Positions 5,928 through 9,498 of a stretch of DNA of 9,498 bases are shown one piece after another (position 1 is the stretch's first letter; each line of letters starts with the position of its first letter). Below the pieces are notes generated by a model. The model ran no database searches, had not been told where the DNA came from, and worked only from the letters and a program-made list of their open reading frames with translations. Origin of the DNA: an uncultured Clostridia bacterium (lineage in GTDB: Bacteria; Bacillota_A; Clostridia; Christensenellales; Aristaeellaceae); assembly GCA_947165745.1 (NCBI GenBank), contig CAMVBO010000035.1, forward strand, positions 1 through 9,498, read 5' to 3'. The position numbers and the translations under genes are program-made.

Positions 5928-7001
5928 TCAAATCTCGTCGATGATCGCGCCGCCCAGGCAGACCCGGCCCTGATAGAACACCGCCGACTGTCCCGGGGTC
6001 ACGGCGCGCTGGGCCACGGGAAATTCCATATGCGCCCGGCCGTCCTTCAGCGTCAGACGGCATTCCTGCAAAGGCTGGCGGTGGCGCAGCCGCACCTGGC
6101 AGCTGTACGCCGTTCCCTCGCCCACCGGCGGATGGCCCGCCAGCCAGGTCAGATCGCTGCCCGCAGCCTCGTGGCTGTAGAGCAGGGCCTCGTCCTCGCC
6201 CTGGTGCACCACCAGCACGTTGTTCTTCAAATCCTTCTTCACCACGAACCAGCGCTGGCCGTTGCCGCCCCCGCCGATGCCCAGGCCCCGGCGCTGGCCG
6301 AGGGTATAGTACATCAGGCCGTCGTGGCGGCCCACCCGCCTGCCGTCGGTGGTCACCATGTCCCCGGGCTGGGCCGGCAGAAAGCCGGACAGGAATTGCT
6401 TGAAGTTGCGCTCGCCGATGAAGCACACGCCGGTGGAATCCTTCTTCTCGCTGACGGGAATGCCCGCCTCCCGGGCAATTTGACGGATCTCCGCCTTCAT
6501 CAGCCCGCCCACCGGAAACATCGCCCTGGAAAGCGCCCGCTGGTCGATCATGTACAGAAAATAAGTCTGGTCCTTGTTCTCGTCCGCCGCCCGCAGCAGC
6601 CGATACTCGCCCTCCGCCTGATCGATGCCGGCGAAGTGGCCGGTGACCAGCTTCTCCGCGCCCAGCTTCTCCGCGAAATCCAGGAACACGTTGAACTTGA
6701 TCTCCCTGTTGCACAGCACATCCGGGTTGGGGGTGCGGCCCTTTTTGTACTCCTCCAGGAAATGGTCGAACACCCGCTCGCGATACTCCCGGGCAAAGTT
6801 CACGGAGTAATAGGGGATGTCCAGCCTGTCGCACACGGCGCGCACGTCGGCCCAGTCGGCCTCGCTGGTGCAGACGCCGTTTTCGTCCTTTTCCTCCCAG
6901 TTCTTCATAAACACGCCGATCACCTCGTGACCGGCCCGCTTCATCAGCAGCGCCGCCACCGAGCTGTCCACGCCGCCGGACATGCCAACCACTACGCGCA
7001 T
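5928..7001 (-). CDS. mnmA: MnmA, tRNA-specific 2-thiouridylase
   Basis: MnmA activates U34 of tRNA-Lys, -Glu and -Gln with ATP and inserts sulfur to give 2-thiouridine, using sulfur from a cysteine desulfurase relay. The 357-residue protein starts with the PP-loop motif MSGGVDSS (7-14). It has NPDVLCNREIKF with the first catalytic cysteine (Cys97), TGHFAGID (120-127), and DSTGVCFIGER with the second (Cys193); YYTLGQRRGLGIGG (231-244) and a C-terminal beta-barrel region follow. Length and motif order are standard. The ATG at 6999-7001 was chosen over an in-frame ATG 22 codons upstream because GGAGG lies 7 bp before it and it gives the normal N-terminus MRVVVGMSGGVDSS. The upstream gene cluster is separated by a terminator. 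No partner nifS/iscS gene is in view. Confidence 0.97.
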   Translation of the reverse strand: MRVVVGMSGGVDSSVAALLMKRAGHEVIGVFMKNWEEKDENGVCTSEADWADVRAVCDRLDIPYYSVNFAREYRERVFDHFLEEYKKGRTPNPDVLCNREIKFNVFLDFAEKLGAEKLVTGHFAGIDQAEGEYRLLRAADENKDQTYFLYMIDQRALSRAMFPVGGLMKAEIRQIAREAGIPVSEKKDSTGVCFIGERNFKQFLSGFLPAQPGDMVTTDGRRVGRHDGLMYYTLGQRRGLGIGGGGNGQRWFVVKKDLKNNVLVVHQGEDEALLYSHEAAGSDLTWLAGHPPVGEGTAYSCQVRLRHRQPLQECRLTLKDGRAHMEFPVAQRAVTPGQSAVFYQGRVCLGGAIIDEI

Positions 7002-7034
7002 CCAAAACCCTCCATACAGGCAATCTTTCACAGG

Positions 7035-7062
7035 ATTACAGCCGTCCCGGGAACGCGGGCAA
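7035..7062 (-). promoter_or_regulatory. Possible mnmA promoter
   Basis: The minus strand has TTGCCC (7057-7062), a 16-bp spacer and TGTAAT (7035-7040), placed between the upstream terminator and the mnmA ribosome site. The match is moderate (4/6 and 5/6), but a promoter is expected here because the preceding cluster is terminated. Confidence 0.35.
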
Positions 7063-7065
7063 GTC

Positions 7066-7094
7066 AAAAGCCTTCCCCAAAGGGGGAGGCTTTT
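7066..7094 (-). terminator. Hairpin terminator after the 187-residue membrane protein gene
   Basis: Arms AAAAGCCTTCCCC (7066-7078) and GGGGGAGGCTTTT (7082-7094) pair over 13 positions with one wobble or mismatch and a 3-nt loop. Flanking A and T tracts make it a plausible bidirectional intrinsic terminator. It starts 8 bp after the stop codon. Its sequence is also a member of the intergenic hairpin family seen at 3030-3055. Confidence 0.8.
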
Positions 7095-7101
7095 GGCAGT
7101 G

Positions 7102-7665
7102 CTACGACACCAGCACCTCGGTCTCCAGGCCGCTGTCGTCGCCCTCGGGTTCCACCAGCACGGTCTTCTGCTGCATGCCGATGATCTTCCACTCGCCGCC
7201 GACCTTCACCAGCGTCACGTCGTACCGGCCGCCCACCCAGCGGGGAATCCGCTCGGAGACCTCGCTGCGGCGGGAGGAGATGACCTTCCCGGTGATGGTG
7301 GGCACGCGCTCCACCACGGTGCAGTTGGCGTAATTGTCCCAGGGCCAGGCCCACAGCTTTTCAATGGTCAGCTGATAGTCGAAGCCGGTGATGTTGTAAT
7401 CTGAATAGGCGCTCATGCCGTTCAGCGCGCCCGCCAGCGCCTCGTCCGCGATCAGGAAGTCGGCGTGGAAGTACTTGTTCAATTCCTCGGCCTGCTGGCG
7501 GGTGAGGATCACGTCCACCCGCTTCTCCATGCCGTCGTTCAGCACCACATAGATGTTGGCGCCGTTCAGAGCCATGAAGAAGCCGCAGACCAGCATGCCC
7601 AGCAGCACGCAGATCAATATCATCTTCCCGGCGATAAACCAGGTCAGGCGTCTAATGTATTGCAC
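7102..7665 (-). CDS. Single-pass membrane protein, third gene of the motor-like cluster
   Basis: I do not recognise a named family. The 187-residue protein has a basic N-terminus (MQYIRR), one membrane helix (about 12-36, rich in Leu, Ile and Gly), and a soluble part (38-187) with mixed alpha and beta character. It ends in a strand-rich module with RYDVTLVKVGGEWKIIG (147-163), which resembles NTF2-like or SnoaL-like folds; that resemblance is weak. The start is GTG (7663-7665), with AGGAG 9 bp upstream lying inside the end of the preceding OmpA-domain gene. Only 4 bp separate the two genes, which implies translational coupling and a shared complex or process. The tight linkage suggests an accessory subunit of the motor-like pair. 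Confidence 0.85.
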   Translation of the reverse strand: MQYIRRLTWFIAGKMILICVLLGMLVCGFFMALNGANIYVVLNDGMEKRVDVILTRQQAEELNKYFHADFLIADEALAGALNGMSAYSDYNITGFDYQLTIEKLWAWPWDNYANCTVVERVPTITGKVISSRRSEVSERIPRWVGGRYDVTLVKVGGEWKIIGMQQKTVLVEPEGDDSGLETEVLVS

Positions 7666-7669
7666 GGTA

Positions 7670-8695
7670 TCAATCTCCTGTGTTTTCCAGTATATTCTTC
7701 AGCTGCTGGATCATCTGCTCGTCCGTGAGGCGGAACTTGAACACCACCCGGCGGGAGGCGTCCATGTCCTCCTGGCCGTTTTCATCCAGCACCGGGTCGC
7801 TGAAGGAGCGGCCGTTGGCTGTGGTCACCCGGCGCAGCTGGGTCTTCTGGGCGGTGCTGATGGCGTGATAGTCGTCGTCCAGCACATAGCTGGCCACCGC
7901 CAGCGCGCGCTGCTGGGACAGCTCCAGGTTGTCGATGTAGCTGCCCAGGGAGTCGGTATGGCCCTCGATGATGATCTCGGACACATAGTCGCGGTACTCG
8001 TCGGAAAACAGCACCTTCAGATACACCGGCAGGAAGCGGTCGATGAACCGCTCGCCCCGCTCGGACAGGTTGTGCTTGCCCAGTTCAAACAGCACGTCGG
8101 ATTCCAGGGCGATGGAGCCGTTGGCCGGGTCCACCTGGGCGGAAATGCTGGCGTCCTTTAATGCGCCGGACAGGGACGTGATGATCCGGGTACGCAGACC
8201 CACCAGGGCCTCCAGCTGCTGCTGCTGGACATCCAGGGCCTTTTGCTGGGCGTCGATCTGGGTCTGCTGGTTTCCCAGCTGGATGCTGAGGGCGTCCAGC
8301 TGCTCCTTCTGGGCGGCGATCTCGTCCTCCTTCTCCTGCACCAGCGACTGGGCGGCGTTCAGCTCCTCCTGCTGGGAAGCGAGGATGCTCTGGGCGTCGT
8401 TCAGGTCGGCCTGGGCGGCGTTCAGCCGGATCTGCTGGGCCACCATCTGGGCTTCGGTCTCGCTCAGCTTGGCCCGCTGTTCGTCCAGAGAGGCGTTGGC
8501 CTGGTCCAGGTCGAACTGCTGGCGGGCGATCTCCGCCATGTTGATTTCATACATGTCGAAATACTGATACATGATATAGAACATGATCAGTATGAATATC
8601 AGCAACAGCGCGCTCATCAAATCCGAAAAGCTGAGCCACTGCACCCCGCTGCCCCCCGGGCGGCGATGGGATACGTGCTGGCGAGTGTTGCGCAT
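7670..8695 (-). CDS. MotB/ZorB-like OmpA-domain protein
   Basis: The 341-residue protein has the layout of stator B-subunits. A short basic N-terminus is followed by a single membrane helix (about 22-44) beginning with SFSDLMSALL, whose Asp25 matches the proton-carrying Asp of MotB and ZorB. A long coiled coil (about 50-165) comes next, and then an OmpA/MotB peptidoglycan-binding domain (about 185-325). In that domain EGHTDSLG (244-251, Asp248) and NLELSQQRALAV (256-267, Arg263) match residues used for binding diaminopimelate-type peptidoglycan. The coiled coil is Gln-rich, with repeated LxxQQ patterns, and is longer than in flagellar MotB. The ATG at 8693-8695 follows AAGGA at 8-bp spacing. 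The upstream gene looks like the matching stator A-subunit tail. No flagellar genes are nearby, so a defence or envelope motor of the ZorAB kind is more likely than flagellar rotation, though this is inference. Confidence 0.85.
   Translation of the reverse strand: MRNTRQHVSHRRPGGSGVQWLSFSDLMSALLLIFILIMFYIMYQYFDMYEINMAEIARQQFDLDQANASLDEQRAKLSETEAQMVAQQIRLNAAQADLNDAQSILASQQEELNAAQSLVQEKEDEIAAQKEQLDALSIQLGNQQTQIDAQQKALDVQQQQLEALVGLRTRIITSLSGALKDASISAQVDPANGSIALESDVLFELGKHNLSERGERFIDRFLPVYLKVLFSDEYRDYVSEIIIEGHTDSLGSYIDNLELSQQRALAVASYVLDDDYHAISTAQKTQLRRVTTANGRSFSDPVLDENGQEDMDASRRVVFKFRLTDEQMIQQLKNILENTGD
7675..7679 (-). promoter_or_regulatory. Ribosome site deciding the GTG start
   Basis: The minus strand reads AGGAG, then 9 bases, then GTG (7663-7665). 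The site overlaps the last codons and TGA of the OmpA-domain gene (stop at 7670-7672), which supports the non-ATG start and coupling of the two genes. No ATG in this frame lies close to a comparable site. Confidence 0.7.
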
Positions 8696-8720
8696 GGGGT
8701 ACTTCCTTTCATGCGATTAT

Positions 8721-8788
8721 GGAGGCTCTGGCAGTATCAGGGAAAACGACCTCTTCCGTCATTTGCTGCGCAAATGGCACCTTCCCCG
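8721..8788. repeat. Intergenic repeat with hairpin, between the two motor-like genes
   Basis: The 99-bp gap holds a hairpin with 7-bp arms CATTTGC (8760-8766) and GCAAATG (8770-8776). It also holds the minus-strand string ACTGCCAGAGCCTCC (8721-8735), nearly identical to the one beside the terminator at 7085-7100 (ACTGCCAAAAGCCTCC). Short purine-rich boxes (GGAAGAGG, GGAAGGTG) flank the hairpin. It looks like a copy of a dispersed intergenic repeat inserted in an operon; no U-tract follows, so strong termination is not expected. Confidence 0.55.
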
Positions 8789-8794
8789 TCCACA

Positions 8795-9498
8795 TCACCC
8801 TCGGTAGATCCGTTCCGCGGTGTCCTCCAGCGCCCGCTGCGCCTGCACCATGGCGTCGGTGAGGCGGTCCACCTGATCCAGGAACCGGTTGTTGGTCTCG
8901 GACACGGCGTCGGGCAGGGTGTTCAGCGAACGGGAAATGTTGCTGGCCAGATAGTCCACCCGCTGGGTAAACTGGTTCACATAGTCGCGGTAGGCGTCCA
9001 TGGTGGTGTTGAACTCCTCCTGAAGCGCCTTGCTGGCCTGCATATGCACCTTTTCGATGCTGGCGGCGGAGCCCCGCAGGTCGTCGGCAGCTTTCTGCAT
9101 GGCCTCGCCCACCCGGGTGAGGTCCGCCTGCATGGCGCTGACGGTCTTCAGATAGTTGTTTTGCTGGCGGGCCACCAATTCCATCTGCTCCACGCTGGAG
9201 GCCACGCGCATATAGGCGTCGTCGGACTGGGCGCGGGCGTCCTTCAGCTGCTGGGCATAGCCGGAAAGGCCGGTGAGGATCTCCCGGCTCAGCTTCTGCA
9301 TCTGATGCAGGTCCTCCAGGGCGTCCTGCGCGCCGGTCAGGCTGGCCCGCACCACCACGCAGTTCTCCTGCTGCAGGCGGCTGGTCTCGTCCAGCACCTT
9401 GCCGAAGTCGGCCAGTTTGGCGCGCATGGACTCGTCCAGGCGATCGGCGAAGCGCTGCATCACCGCGTCCATGAAGCGCATCTGCTCCTTGGTGGAGA
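8795..9498 (-). CDS. Coiled-coil tail of a probable MotA/TolQ/ExbB (ZorA-like) protein, partial
   Basis: The reading frame is open to the right edge (codons for STKEQ precede the first in-window Met), so the N-terminal part lies outside and only about 234 C-terminal residues are seen. They are soluble, almost entirely helical and heptad-patterned, beginning with MRFMDAVMQRFADRLDESMR and ending in EDTAERIYRG. No membrane helix or enzymatic motif is visible. A MotA/TolQ/ExbB protein with a long cytoplasmic coiled-coil tail, as in ZorA, would fit both this sequence and the next gene, which is MotB/ZorB-like. Alternatives are an unrelated coiled-coil or methyl-accepting-like protein. The missing channel helices beyond position 9498 would settle it. 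TGA at 8795-8797 is the stop. Confidence 0.7.
   Translation of the reverse strand, partial: STKEQMRFMDAVMQRFADRLDESMRAKLADFGKVLDETSRLQQENCVVVRASLTGAQDALEDLHQMQKLSREILTGLSGYAQQLKDARAQSDDAYMRVASSVEQMELVARQQNNYLKTVSAMQADLTRVGEAMQKAADDLRGSAASIEKVHMQASKALQEEFNTTMDAYRDYVNQFTQRVDYLASNISRSLNTLPDAVSETNNRFLDQVDRLTDAMVQAQRALEDTAERIYRG

Noticed and set aside
5857..7023. 388-residue minus-strand frame overlapping mnmA
   Set aside because: It is a shifted frame over mnmA, with Arg/Gly-rich low-complexity composition and no family motifs.
6030..7184. 384-residue plus-strand open frame
   Set aside because: It is antisense to mnmA, whose catalytic motifs are complete on the minus strand.
8716..8745. Promoter CATAAT for the OmpA-domain gene
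   Set aside because: The -10 matches 5/6, but the -35 position (TTCCCT) matches only 3/6, and the gene is probably read from the upstream stator gene.

Overview
The window is a GC-rich stretch (roughly 60% or more by eye) from a Gram-positive bacterium, most likely a gut-type Clostridia (Christensenellales or Oscillospiraceae-like). This assignment is inferred from gene content (MotB/OmpA-type protein with no outer-membrane genes, larEBC, mnmA), AGGAGG-like ribosome sites and intergenic hairpin repeats. All eight genes lie on the minus strand, so the biological order runs from right to left. The long plus-strand open frames are antisense shadows of these genes.

Right end (9498 to 7102): a three-gene cluster. 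It starts with the C-terminal coiled-coil tail of a protein cut by the window edge, probably a MotA/TolQ/ExbB-type stator like ZorA. Next is a MotB/ZorB-like protein with one membrane helix carrying a conserved Asp, a coiled coil, and an OmpA-type peptidoglycan-binding domain. Last is a 187-residue single-pass membrane protein of unknown function, started by GTG and translationally coupled to the OmpA gene. A hairpin terminator closes the cluster. This is the best candidate for an undescribed system: a ZorAB-like proton-driven motor with an unfamiliar third partner and no ZorC/D/E gene after it.

Middle (7001 to 4133): mnmA, the tRNA 2-thiouridylase, is followed by a gene with its own extended -10 promoter. 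That gene encodes a 567-residue membrane-anchored coiled-coil protein with two internal repeat families and a predicted extracytoplasmic C-terminal beta domain.

Left half (4105 to 840): a long palindromic intergenic element, then a well-formed promoter and the operon larE-larB-larC for the nickel-pincer cofactor of lactate racemase-type enzymes. LarE has the three-cysteine arrangement expected of the [4Fe-4S] type. LarC is a single unsplit ORF with a very His-rich linker. Two different 7-bp tandem repeats have invaded this operon: one lies in frame inside the LarC linker, the other forms the last codons and stop of larB. No larA is present in the window.

Left end (709 to 1): a rhomboid intramembrane protease, a perfect 22-bp-stem terminator, and a near-consensus sigma-A promoter firing leftward out of the window. 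Related short hairpin repeats (AGCCTCCCC / GGGGAAGGC type) recur in at least four intergenic gaps. No gene-free stretch exceeds about 200 bp.
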